64,000 nt of DNA from Amycolatopsis sp. 195334CR (GTDB lineage Bacteria; Actinomycetota; Actinomycetes; Mycobacteriales; Pseudonocardiaceae), in NCBI RefSeq assembly GCF_017309385.1, contig NZ_JAFJMJ010000001.1:1984001-2048000 (forward strand). The letters run 5' to 3'. A model generated the notes under the pieces. That model was not told the origin of the DNA and ran no database searches. It worked only from the letters and a program-made list of their open reading frames with translations. The stretch's first letter is position 1; each line of letters opens with the position of its first letter. A program made the translations under genes and the position numbers. This document shows, one piece after another, positions 48,446 through 56,401 of this stretch.

Positions 48446-49864
48446 GTGAAGGTCAAGGGGTGGGGCGCGGGGGCGCTGGCCGTTCTGGTGGGGTTGCTGG
48501 GTTTCCTGCTGGGCGCGGGGCAGGCGGCCGCGGACGGCGGGCCGATCGGCACCGACGTGCACGTGGCGCAGACGCTGGGCGAGCGCGAGCTGACCGTGGT
48601 GATCCGGCGGGTGACCGAGGTGCCGGGGCCGTTGAGCGTGGACGTCATCACGCACGCGGGTACCGCGCCGGGAAAGCTCGACGTAGCCGCCGTTTTCGCC
48701 GGTACCGCGGTCTCGCGCACGCAGGTGGACCTCGGCGCGGTGCCGGGCACGTATAGCGGTTTGCTCACCGTCGGCCAGGCCGGCCCGTGGGAGCTGGCCA
48801 TCGGGGACGGCACGCAGGTGGCCCGCATTCCGTTCGTGGTGCCCGCGCAGGTCCCCGCGCCGTGGGAAAAGGCCGCGTACGGCGGTTTTGTCGCGGCGGG
48901 CGCGTTGTTGCTGGTGGCGTTGTACGCCGCCGTGCGGGCGCGGAAGTCCTGGCACGCGCTGGTCCCGGCAACCGGAATGGTGGCCGCGCTCGCCGTCGCG
49001 GTCACCGCGGCGCTGCTGTCGTCGAGCATCCCGCCGCCCGCGCGTGACGTGCTCGACCCGACGGTCGACACGGTCAACGACCCGTACGCGCTCCCGCCGT
49101 CCACAATGGACACCAATCGGCCGCCGCTGAACCTGGCGGTGAGCGGCAGCCCGGCCGGGTTCACCCTGCGCCTGACCGACAGCGCCACCGGCCGTCCCGC
49201 CGACGACCTGGTGGTGCACCACAACGCGTTGGTGCACCTGGTGGCCATCGGGCCGTCGGGACACCTGTGGCACCTGCACCCGGTGCGCACCGCGCCCGGC
49301 ACCTACACCGCCCGGTTCACCGCCACGGAATCCGGCCGGTACGCGCTGTCGGCCGAGGTCGCCAGGCGCGGCGGCGGCACCCAGCTGCTCCGGTCCACTT
49401 TGGACGTCGACGGCGCACCGGGTGCCCCGGTACCGGCGCCGGGCTTCGGCACGCAGACCGTCGGCGAGGTCCCGGTGACGCTGGGCGCGGGTGAGGTCCG
49501 GGCGAACGCCGCGACCACCATGACCGCGAAGTTCGGTGACTCCGCCACGCTCCAGCCGTGGCTGGGCATGACCGGGCACCTGATGGTGGTCGGCCCGCTG
49601 CCCGAGGGAGCTCCGGTCGGCGCCGCCGCGGCCACCGCGCCGACCTGGGCCCACGTGCACTCGATGACCGGGTTGCCGGTGATGTCCGGCCGCTCGGCGG
49701 CCGGGCAGCCCGACGAGACGGTCGCCGCCTACGGCCCCGAGGTGCGGTTCACCTTCACCTTCCCGGCGCCCGGCCGGTACCGCCTGTGGTTCCAGGGGAT
49801 GCGTGACTACGCGGTGCTCACCGCGCCCGTCGAACTCGTTGTGCCCGAAGGAGACCGCCCGTGA
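48446..49864 (+). CDS. Membrane protein with YtkA/heavy-metal-binding-like external domains
   Basis: 472 residues. Signal peptide (to about residue 29), a beta-rich external domain (30-135), two membrane helices (about 143-163 and 170-190), and two more external beta domains. The C-terminal part has His-rich motifs: HLVAIGPSGHLWHLHP and GMTGHLMVVG ... AHVHSM, ending GPEVRFTFTFPAPGRYRLWF. This resembles YtkA/CopC-like domains that bind copper or other metals. A metal-handling role is inferred from these motifs. GTG 48446 begins the signal peptide. It overlaps the next gene by four bases. Confidence 0.75.
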   Translation: MKVKGWGAGALAVLVGLLGFLLGAGQAAADGGPIGTDVHVAQTLGERELTVVIRRVTEVPGPLSVDVITHAGTAPGKLDVAAVFAGTAVSRTQVDLGAVPGTYSGLLTVGQAGPWELAIGDGTQVARIPFVVPAQVPAPWEKAAYGGFVAAGALLLVALYAAVRARKSWHALVPATGMVAALAVAVTAALLSSSIPPPARDVLDPTVDTVNDPYALPPSTMDTNRPPLNLAVSGSPAGFTLRLTDSATGRPADDLVVHHNALVHLVAIGPSGHLWHLHPVRTAPGTYTARFTATESGRYALSAEVARRGGGTQLLRSTLDVDGAPGAPVPAPGFGTQTVGEVPVTLGAGEVRANAATTMTAKFGDSATLQPWLGMTGHLMVVGPLPEGAPVGAAAATAPTWAHVHSMTGLPVMSGRSAAGQPDETVAAYGPEVRFTFTFPAPGRYRLWFQGMRDYAVLTAPVELVVPEGDRP

Positions 49865-50268
49865 AGAAGCCCGTCGCACTGGCGCTCGCCGGGACCGCGT
49901 TGCTCGCCGTGCTGGCGTGGCTGCTGTGGCCGGGCGGTTCGGACGGCGCGGCCACCGCGCAGGCCGCCTCCGCCCGGCACACCGTGCACCTGCGGGTGGA
50001 GGAGCCCAAGACCGGGCTGAACGCCTTCGACGTGGAGGTCACCGATCCGCTCGGGCACCCGGCCGAGGGGCTGGAGGTCACCGTCGAGCCGGTGATGGCG
50101 CAGATGGGCCACGCGCTGGAGCCGGTGACCGCACCGGCGAAGGGCCCCGGCCGCTACCACGCCGCGGAAACCCTGCTGCCGATGTCGGGCCAGTGGGAGA
50201 TCACCGTGCGCCTGCGCGACCACACCGGCACCGAAGAACTCGTCTTCCCATTACTCGTGGGGAATTGA
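49861..50268 (+). CDS. YtkA/FixH-like single-pass membrane protein
   Basis: 135 residues: N-terminal membrane anchor (LALAGTALLAVLAWLLWPGG) and an external immunoglobulin-like domain (VHLRVEEPKTGLNAFDVEVT ... AQMGHALEPVTAPAKGPGRY), matching YtkA-like domains by eye. It overlaps the preceding gene (GTGAAG) and belongs to the same operon. It may present a metal or a peptide to the larger partner; this is a hypothesis. Confidence 0.75.
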   Translation: MKKPVALALAGTALLAVLAWLLWPGGSDGAATAQAASARHTVHLRVEEPKTGLNAFDVEVTDPLGHPAEGLEVTVEPVMAQMGHALEPVTAPAKGPGRYHAAETLLPMSGQWEITVRLRDHTGTEELVFPLLVGN

Positions 50269-50434
50269 GTGGTCACGATCGGAAGTCTGCCGGGGGTCTC
50301 GGCGGCCCAGCTTCCCGCTGGACGCACGGCCGGAAGACCCGAGTACGACTCCGGTACGCAGGTCTCCCGGCCGCACGCCCAGCGGAAACCTGGATCCACC
50401 GAATACCCCCGACGGACTTCCGATCGCGACCACT
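50268..50434. repeat. 167-bp imperfect palindrome (MITE-like)
   Basis: The two halves (about 50268-50341 and 50361-50434) are reverse complements at roughly 80% of positions. Outer ends AGTGGTC and GACCACT match exactly, and GATCGGAAGTC pairs with GACTTCCGATC (the latter at 50415-50425, allowing one change). The central 20 bases form the loop. It fills the gap between two genes of one operon. No target-site duplication is obvious. Confidence 0.7.
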
Positions 50435-50447
50435 AAGGGAGGAACCG

Positions 50448-51584
50448 ATGGATCTCACAGCATCGATGGCTTCGGCGGCCACCGCCGAAGCCAGGGCGGG
50501 TACCAAGGCCTGGTTACCGGCCGCCGGGTTGCTGACCGGCACGTTGATCACCCTGGTCGGGCTGACCTGGGACGTGGAGTGGCACGACGACGTCGGCCCG
50601 GACACCTTCTTCACCATGCCGCACCTGTTCCTCTACACCGGCAGCGCGATCGCCGGGCTGGTCAGCCTGGTGGTGGTGCTGTCCACCACCGCGGCGCAGC
50701 GCGCCGGGCGGCCGGTGGACGCGGCGGTCGGCGGGCAGGCGGTCGGTGTGTTCGGCAAGACCTTCGCCGCCCCGGTCGGGTACCTGGTCGCGGGCACCGG
50801 CGGCGCGTTGTTCCTGCTGTACGGCCTGTGGGACCTGTGGTGGCACAGCCTGTACGGCTTCGACGCGGTGATCGACTCGCCCCCGCACATCGGGCTGCTG
50901 CTGTCGGTGATGCTGACCATGGTCGGCACGGTGATGGTGTTCGCCGCCGCGCGGGCGCACCGGTGGGGCGTGTTCGGCACGCTGGCCGGCACCGCGGTCC
51001 TGCTCTCGTTCAGCTCGGTCACCGTGCTCGGCCTGTCCGATGTGGACACCGCGGTGAACGCGGTGACCATCGGCATGACCTTCCTGTCGGTGATGCTGAT
51101 CCTGGTGGCACGCGGCTTCCTCGGCCGGCCGGGCGGCGCGCTCGGCGCCGCGGTGCTGCTCGGGGCCTGGCAGGCGTTCTCGTGGTGGTTCTCCCAGTGG
51201 GCCGCGCACGCCTACGCCTCGGCGGTCGGCCTGCCGCTGCGCGACAACGTGGACGACGTGGCCTCGATGCCCGCGCTGATGCCGATGTTCCTGGTGGTCG
51301 CGGCCCTGCTCGCCGAGCTGGTGCTCTGGGCGGGCGGCAGGCGCGGCACGACCCCGCGCTGGGGCGGTGCCCTCGCCGGCGCGGTCGCCGGGTTCGTGGT
51401 CGCGGGCGCGCAGCCGTTCCAGGACGTCCTGATCTACGAGGGCGCGCGCCTGCCCGCCACCGGCCAGCTACTGGCCACCGCCGGGGTGGGGGCCGCGTTC
51501 GGCCTGCTCGGCGGCTTCCTCGGCTGGCGCTTCGGCGGAATGCTGCGGCTGCTGGCTCCCGCGCGTGAGAAGGAGACGGTGTGA
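50448..51584 (+). CDS. Polytopic membrane protein with duplicated WD-WH-PH motif, unknown function
   Basis: 378 residues with about ten membrane helices. Two external-loop motifs look duplicated: WDVEWHDDVGPDTFFTMPH and WDLWWHSLYGFDAVIDSPPH, each with W-D-x-x-W-H, then G-x-D, then P-H. A third loop has WWFSQWAAHAYASAVG. The paired His/Asp residues near the membrane suggest metal binding. GGGAGGAAC precedes ATG 50448. I do not recognise the family; context with YtkA-like proteins points to metal or cofactor handling. Confidence 0.72.
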   Translation: MDLTASMASAATAEARAGTKAWLPAAGLLTGTLITLVGLTWDVEWHDDVGPDTFFTMPHLFLYTGSAIAGLVSLVVVLSTTAAQRAGRPVDAAVGGQAVGVFGKTFAAPVGYLVAGTGGALFLLYGLWDLWWHSLYGFDAVIDSPPHIGLLLSVMLTMVGTVMVFAAARAHRWGVFGTLAGTAVLLSFSSVTVLGLSDVDTAVNAVTIGMTFLSVMLILVARGFLGRPGGALGAAVLLGAWQAFSWWFSQWAAHAYASAVGLPLRDNVDDVASMPALMPMFLVVAALLAELVLWAGGRRGTTPRWGGALAGAVAGFVVAGAQPFQDVLIYEGARLPATGQLLATAGVGAAFGLLGGFLGWRFGGMLRLLAPAREKETV

Positions 51585-52117
51585 TGCGCAAACTGCTCAC
51601 CCTGCTGGCCACCATCGGCCTGCTGGTCGCCTCGGCCCCGCTGGCCTCGGCCTACGAACCGGTGAACATCGTGCACACCGAACGGGTGCAGGCCGGGCCG
51701 TACGGGCTGACCGTCGGGTTCAGCACCTGGCCGCTGAAGGCCATGCAGTCACTGGACTTCACCTTCATTCCGGACGGTGGCATCGCGGACAAGTCCGGGG
51801 TGTTCGCCACCACCAATCCCGAGCTCGGCCGCGAGGGCCGGGAGAACCCGCTGACCAGGCACCCGCGCAAGCTCGACGTGTGGGGCCTGGACATCAGGGC
51901 GCTGAACAGCCAGGGCGACTGGAAGTTCCGGTTCGTCATCGACGGCCCGGCCGGGCGCGGGGAGGGCGAGCTGAGCAAGCTGCCGGTGCTCGAACAGCCC
52001 GGCCCGCCGATGGCGCTGAGCTGGTCGATCAGCGTGCTGCCGCTGGTCGGCCTGATCGGTTTCCTGGCCGTGGCATGGCGGCGCACCCGCGGCCGCCTCA
52101 CCAGCCGAGCCGGCTGA
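51584..52117 (+). CDS. Secreted, C-terminally membrane-anchored protein, unknown function
   Basis: About 177 residues: signal peptide (LLTLLATIGLLVASAPLASA), an external beta domain (VQAGPYGLTVGFSTWPLKAM; SLDFTFIPDGGI) reminiscent of CopC/FixH/YtkA folds, and a C-terminal membrane helix (WSISVLPLVGLIGFLAVAW) with a basic tail. ATG 51584 shares one base with the preceding stop and follows AAGGAG; GTG 51581 is an alternative. Last gene of the cluster. Confidence 0.75.
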   Translation: MRKLLTLLATIGLLVASAPLASAYEPVNIVHTERVQAGPYGLTVGFSTWPLKAMQSLDFTFIPDGGIADKSGVFATTNPELGREGRENPLTRHPRKLDVWGLDIRALNSQGDWKFRFVIDGPAGRGEGELSKLPVLEQPGPPMALSWSISVLPLVGLIGFLAVAWRRTRGRLTSRAG

Positions 52118-52241
52118 GTCGGCTGATCCACCTGCCGCCGGGAGAGACAATTCAGCAGGTCGTGAAAATTCTCTGACCAGATCTGTGAATTAGCGCACGC
52201 TCTTCCACGGGCTGAGAATGCGCGGCTCTCCCGGCGGGATT

Positions 52242-52493
52242 TCAGCGCAGGTCGAACTGACCTGCCTTCACCGCGGTCAGGAAGGCGTTCCATTCACCGG
52301 CGTCGAAAACGAACACCGGACTCTCCGTGAGCTTGGTGTCGCGTACCCCGACCAGTCCGGGCACGCCGAGGTTGACCTCCACGCAGTTGCCCCCGTTGGG
52401 CTCGCTGGCGAAGGACTTCTCCCAGGCCGAGGCCTCGAACCGCGCCACGGCCGTGCCCGGGTCGTAATCGGTGACCCGGGGATAATCCGCCAT
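52242..52493 (-). CDS. DUF397 protein
   Basis: 83 residues with the DUF397 pattern: AWEKSFASEPNGGNCVEVNL, VRDTKLTESPVFVFDAGEW and AFLTAVKAGQFDL. DUF397 proteins are small partners of XRE-DUF5753 regulators in actinomycetes (BldB belongs here). ATG 52493 follows GGAGG by 8 nt. An XRE-DUF5753 gene lies about 1.3 kb upstream on the same strand, with a DUF574 gene between. Confidence 0.9.
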   Translation of the reverse strand: MADYPRVTDYDPGTAVARFEASAWEKSFASEPNGGNCVEVNLGVPGLVGVRDTKLTESPVFVFDAGEWNAFLTAVKAGQFDLR

Positions 52494-52856
52494 CTGACCT
52501 ACCTCCATGCATGTATCAGGGACCCGCCACGCCCGGCCCAGGTGGACCTGCTCCTGGCAACCCTCCGTGAGAAAACCGCCCTGTGGGTGGGGCCACCCGG
52601 GTGATCACCCGTCGATCGCTCGACAGCAAGATTAATCTAGGAGTAGGATTATTCCTAGCGGGATGGGGGGCACGGTCAGGATATCGCCGCACGGCGGACC
52701 CGACCGGCCAGCGGATCCTCAGGGGAGGACACAGGGGTGGACGTTTTTTCGGATCGCACCGACAACATCGACAACATCCGTGCCAACGGAGCCGGAAGGA
52801 GCTGACCCATGACCGTGCGCCTGCTGGCCCCGACCGAGCGCCACGAGGAGCCGGAC
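52494..52856. promoter_or_regulatory. Intergenic region with dyad and possible short ORF
   Basis: Between the DUF397 and DUF574 genes. It contains an A/T-rich dyad CTAGGA(52637-52642)/TCCTAG(52653-52658) with an internal TAGGAGTAGGA direct repeat, and two plus-strand starts with good ribosome sites (52737 and 52809). It also carries the DUF397 promoter. Confidence 0.45.
52737..52805 (+). CDS. Possible 22-residue peptide
   Basis: GTG 52737 follows GGGGAGG by 8 nt and encodes MDVFSDRTDNIDNIRANGAG plus RS. Its end overlaps AAGGAGCTGACCC, a good ribosome site for ATG 52809, which opens a frame running antisense into the DUF574 gene. Two consecutive ribosome sites suggest real translation, but no family is recognised. 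Confidence 0.3.
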   Translation: MDVFSDRTDNIDNIRANGAGRS

Positions 52857-53708
52857 TCAGCCCTTCCTGGCGACCCCGCCGAGCATGAAGGACGCTGGCG
52901 GATTATGCGCGACCTCGGCGGTAGCCTCGGATTCCGCCTCGTCAAGACGCCACTCCGGAAGCCAGACCACCCCCGGCTCCACCAGGTCGAAGTCGCCGAA
53001 CAGCGCGCTGAACTCGGCGCGGGTGCGCAGGCTGATGGGGGTGCTGGACTGCTTGTACTGCTCGTGGACGGACTGGAGCTGAACCAGATGCTCGGGCGGC
53101 ACCCCGTCGGTCGTGCCGTGTGACATGATCAACAACGAGCCCGGCGGCAGCAGTTCGCGATAACGCGCGACGGCGGCTTCCCCGCCGTCCTCCGGCGAGA
53201 CGAAGTGCAGCACCGCCACCATCAGCAGGCCGATCGGCTTCGCCGGATCGAGCACCCCGGTGCGGAAAGCCTGCTGCCACACGTGCTCCACGTCGCGCAG
53301 GTCGCCGTTGATCACCGCGTGCCTGCTCGGATCGCCGTTCTCCTCCAGCAGGATCCGGCTGTGCGCCACGGCCACCGGCTCGTTGTCCACGTAGACGCAG
53401 CGGCTGCCGTGGTCGAGCTTGTCGGCCACCTGGTGCACGTTCCCCACGGTCGGCACGCCGGAACCGAGGTCGAGGAACTGGGTGATGCCGTTGCGCACGG
53501 CGTAGGTCACCGCGCGGCCGAGGAACTCGCGGTTCACGTGGGCGTTGAGCTTGCCGTGCGGCACGGCCTTGAGCGCCTTCTCGCCGAATTCGCGGTCGAT
53601 CGCCCAGTTCGCGGTGCCGCCGAGGAACCAGTCGTAGATGCGGGCGGCGTTCGGCCGCTCCAGGTCGATGCCCTGCGGGGCGAAGGCGGGTTCGTCGTTG
53701 TCGGTCAT
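52857..53708 (-). CDS. DUF574 SAM-dependent methyltransferase
   Basis: 283 residues of the actinomycete S-adenosyl methyltransferase family (Methyltransf_19): RPNAARIYDWFLGGTANW near the start, SAM-binding FLDLGSGVPTVGNVHQVA, VYVDNEPVAVAHSR and the HFVSPEDGGEAAVARYRELL stretch. The substrate is unknown. These genes often lie next to XRE-DUF5753 and DUF397 genes, as here. Confidence 0.92.
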   Translation of the reverse strand: MTDNDEPAFAPQGIDLERPNAARIYDWFLGGTANWAIDREFGEKALKAVPHGKLNAHVNREFLGRAVTYAVRNGITQFLDLGSGVPTVGNVHQVADKLDHGSRCVYVDNEPVAVAHSRILLEENGDPSRHAVINGDLRDVEHVWQQAFRTGVLDPAKPIGLLMVAVLHFVSPEDGGEAAVARYRELLPPGSLLIMSHGTTDGVPPEHLVQLQSVHEQYKQSSTPISLRTRAEFSALFGDFDLVEPGVVWLPEWRLDEAESEATAEVAHNPPASFMLGGVARKG

Positions 53709-53810
53709 CGCGCGGCTACCCCCTGTGCGGTCACCGGACCAGCTTATCCCCGTCGCCCTAGGCCCACCCGTCACCCGCCGCCGCCCTCAACGGAGCGCTT
53801 CGCGCCAGCG

Positions 53811-54686
53811 CTAATTCTTGGCGGCGCTGTCCTTCGCCAGCTGCGCCCGGTAGTGCTCGGCCAGTTCCTTGAAGAACTGGCGGGTGTCCTGGTGCTCCAG
53901 CGCCGCCCCGCGCAGCCGGTCCCACGAGTCGACGAAGAGCTGGAAGTCCTTGACGTCGTCCAGGTACAGCCCGCCCGCGGAGTGCTCGATGTAGACGAAG
54001 TCCCTGGTGCGATCGGGAAAGCGCATGATGGTGAAGTCGTTGGGCACCGAGGCGAGCCGGGCGTCGAAGGGCAGCACGTGCAGGTAGACGCGGGCGCGCT
54101 TCTCCAGCTCCAGCAGGTGTTCCACCTGGTCCAGCATCACGCCGGGGGAATGCCCGCCCGGCGCCCGCCGCAGCGCGGCCTCGCTCAGGATGAACCGGTA
54201 GTACGGCGGCTGCTGCTGGTCGAACACGGCCTTGCGGTCGAGCCGGTTGCGCACCAGCGAGGTGACGTCGGTGGCGCCGGCCTCGGTGAACTGCTTGAGC
54301 ATGTAGTGCTCGGACTGCAGCGGGCCGGGGATGCGCTCACCGTGCCAGGTGAGGATCTCCGCGGCGGCCGGTTCGAGGTCAGTGAAGGTGCGGAACCAGT
54401 GCGGCACCACGGAGCGGTAGCCGGACCAGTGGCCGCGCTGCCCGGCCGCGGCGCGGGCCAGGTTCATCAGGGTCTCGGCCTCGTCGCCGACGATGCCGAA
54501 GGCGTCCAGCATCGCGCGCACGTCACCGAGCTTGACGCCGACCGCGCCCGACTCGATCTTGTTGACCTTGCCCTGGGTGCAGCCGAGCACGTCGGCCACC
54601 GCCTGTTGCGTCATCCGCGCCGCGTTGCGCGCGTGGCGGAGTTCGTTGCCCAGCTGCTTGCGGCGGGAGGTGATGGTGCTCGCCAT
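53811..54686 (-). CDS. XRE-family regulator with DUF5753 domain
   Basis: 291 residues: N-terminal XRE helix-turn-helix (ARMTQQAVADVLGCTQGKVN) and a C-terminal DUF5753 ligand or partner domain (ERIPGPLQSEHYMLKQF, FILSEAALRR, LPFDARLASVPNDFTI). WhiJ-type proteins of this family regulate development with DUF397 partners. The three minus-strand genes probably act together. Confidence 0.92.
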   Translation of the reverse strand: MASTITSRRKQLGNELRHARNAARMTQQAVADVLGCTQGKVNKIESGAVGVKLGDVRAMLDAFGIVGDEAETLMNLARAAAGQRGHWSGYRSVVPHWFRTFTDLEPAAAEILTWHGERIPGPLQSEHYMLKQFTEAGATDVTSLVRNRLDRKAVFDQQQPPYYRFILSEAALRRAPGGHSPGVMLDQVEHLLELEKRARVYLHVLPFDARLASVPNDFTIMRFPDRTRDFVYIEHSAGGLYLDDVKDFQLFVDSWDRLRGAALEHQDTRQFFKELAEHYRAQLAKDSAAKN

Positions 54687-54881
54687 CAGCTATCCCCGGA
54701 CCGACCGGCCAGTACCACGGCACCCCACACAGACGTTTCGAATTAATCGCGCGATGACGCTCTGACATTACCCTCTCACGCAGCGGAAATCGACCGGCCG
54801 CAGCGGGCGGGTTCGGTGACTCGCCCGTAACCGGGAGTACGCGACTAATCTGCGGAGCAGGTCCCATACGGAAGGCGGCAC

Positions 54882-56321
54882 ATGAGCAAGAAGGCGAGCA
54901 TCGGGGTCACCGGGCTGGCGGTGATGGGCCGGAACCTGGCCCGGAACCTGGCCCGGCACGGGCACACGGTTGCCCTGCACAACCGCTCCGAGCAGCGCAC
55001 GCGTGACCTGGTCGAGCAGTTCGGCTCGGAGGGCGAGTTCATCCCGGCGTACTCGGCGCGGGAGTTCGTCGACTCGCTGGAGCGCCCGCGCCAGGTGGTG
55101 ATCATGGTCAAGGCGGGTGCGCCGACCGACGCGGTCATCGAGGAGTTCGCCCCGCTGCTGGAAAAGGGCGACGTGATCGTCGACGCGGGCAACGCGCACT
55201 TCGCCGACACCCGCCGCCGCGAAGCCGAGCTGCGCGAGCGCGGGCTGCACTTCGTCGGCACCGGCGTCTCCGGTGGCGAGGAGGGCGCGCTGCACGGCCC
55301 GAGCATCATGCCGGGTGGTTCGCCGGAGTCCTACGAATCGCTGGGGCCGCTGCTGGAGGACATCTCCGCGAAGGTCGACGGCACGCCGTGCTGCGCGCAC
55401 ATCGGGCCGGACGGTGCCGGGCACTTCGTGAAGATGGTGCACAACGGCATCGAGTACGCCGACATGCAGCTGATCGCCGAGTCGTTCGACCTGCTGCGCG
55501 GTGCCGCCGGCTACGAGCCCGCCCAGATCGCCGAGGTCTTCCGCACCTGGAACACCGGCAGGCTGGACTCGTACCTGATCGAGATCACCGCGCAGGTGCT
55601 CGCGCACACCGACGCGGCCACCGGCAAGCCGTTCGTCGACGTGGTCGCCGACCAGGCCGAGCAGAAGGGCACCGGGCGCTGGACCGTGCAGATCGGCCTC
55701 GACCTCGGGGTGCCGATCAGCGGGATCGCCGAGGCGACCTTCGCGCGTTCGCTGTCCGGGCACGCCGGGCTGCGGGCCGCCGCGCGCGGGCTGGCCGGTC
55801 CGTCGCGGTCGAAGCTGACCGGGTCGGAGGCGGAGAAGTTCGCCGACGACGTGGAGCAGGCGCTGTACGCGTCCAAAGTGGTCGCCTACGCGCAGGGCTT
55901 CAACCAGATCCAGGCCGGGAGCACCGAGTACGGCTGGGACATCGACCTCGGTCAGGTCGCCACCATCTGGCGTGACGGCTGCATCATCCGCGCGAAGTTC
56001 CTCGACGACATCCGGTCCGCGTACGCCGCCGAGACCGAGCTGCCGACCCTGCTCACCGCGGGTCTGTTCCGCAAGGCCGTCGAGGACGCGCAGGACGCCT
56101 GGCGTTCGGTGGTCTCCACGGCCGCGCGCCTCGGCATCCCGGCGCCGGGCTTCGCCACGTCACTGGCCTACTACGACGGCCTGCGCGCGGAACGCCTCCC
56201 GGCGGCGCTGATCCAGGGCCAGCGGGACTACTTCGGCGCGCACACCTACCGCCGCGTCGACCGGGACGGCTCGTTCCACACCGAGTGGGCCACCGACTCG
56301 CGCCCGGAAAAGCCCGCCTGA
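54882..56321 (+). CDS. gnd: 6-phosphogluconate dehydrogenase (decarboxylating)
   Basis: 479 residues. NADP-binding GLAVMGRNLARNLARHGH, substrate motif GTGVSGGEEGALHGPSIMPG, and catalytic GAGHFVKMVHNGIEYADMQ are all present, with the C-terminal tail closing the dimer. It oxidises 6-phosphogluconate to ribulose-5-phosphate, giving NADPH. Single gene, divergent from the XRE gene. Confidence 0.96.
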   Translation: MSKKASIGVTGLAVMGRNLARNLARHGHTVALHNRSEQRTRDLVEQFGSEGEFIPAYSAREFVDSLERPRQVVIMVKAGAPTDAVIEEFAPLLEKGDVIVDAGNAHFADTRRREAELRERGLHFVGTGVSGGEEGALHGPSIMPGGSPESYESLGPLLEDISAKVDGTPCCAHIGPDGAGHFVKMVHNGIEYADMQLIAESFDLLRGAAGYEPAQIAEVFRTWNTGRLDSYLIEITAQVLAHTDAATGKPFVDVVADQAEQKGTGRWTVQIGLDLGVPISGIAEATFARSLSGHAGLRAAARGLAGPSRSKLTGSEAEKFADDVEQALYASKVVAYAQGFNQIQAGSTEYGWDIDLGQVATIWRDGCIIRAKFLDDIRSAYAAETELPTLLTAGLFRKAVEDAQDAWRSVVSTAARLGIPAPGFATSLAYYDGLRAERLPAALIQGQRDYFGAHTYRRVDRDGSFHTEWATDSRPEKPA

Positions 56322-56334
56322 CCCTCCCCCCAAT

Positions 56335-56387
56335 GCTATGAGTGGGGCATTACTTGCGTTGATTGCAAGTAATGCCCCACTCATAGC
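56335..56387. repeat. Repeated hairpin, copy 3
   Basis: Perfect 23-bp arms 56335-56357 and 56365-56387 with loop GTTGATT. The stem is identical to copies at 8805 and 40368. It lies between the convergent gnd and protease genes. Confidence 0.85.
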
Positions 56388-56401
56388 GTTCAGCTACCGG
56401 G

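Noticed and set aside
53205..54746. Plus-strand frame opposite DUF574 and XRE genes
   Set aside because: Shadow of two recognised minus-strand genes.
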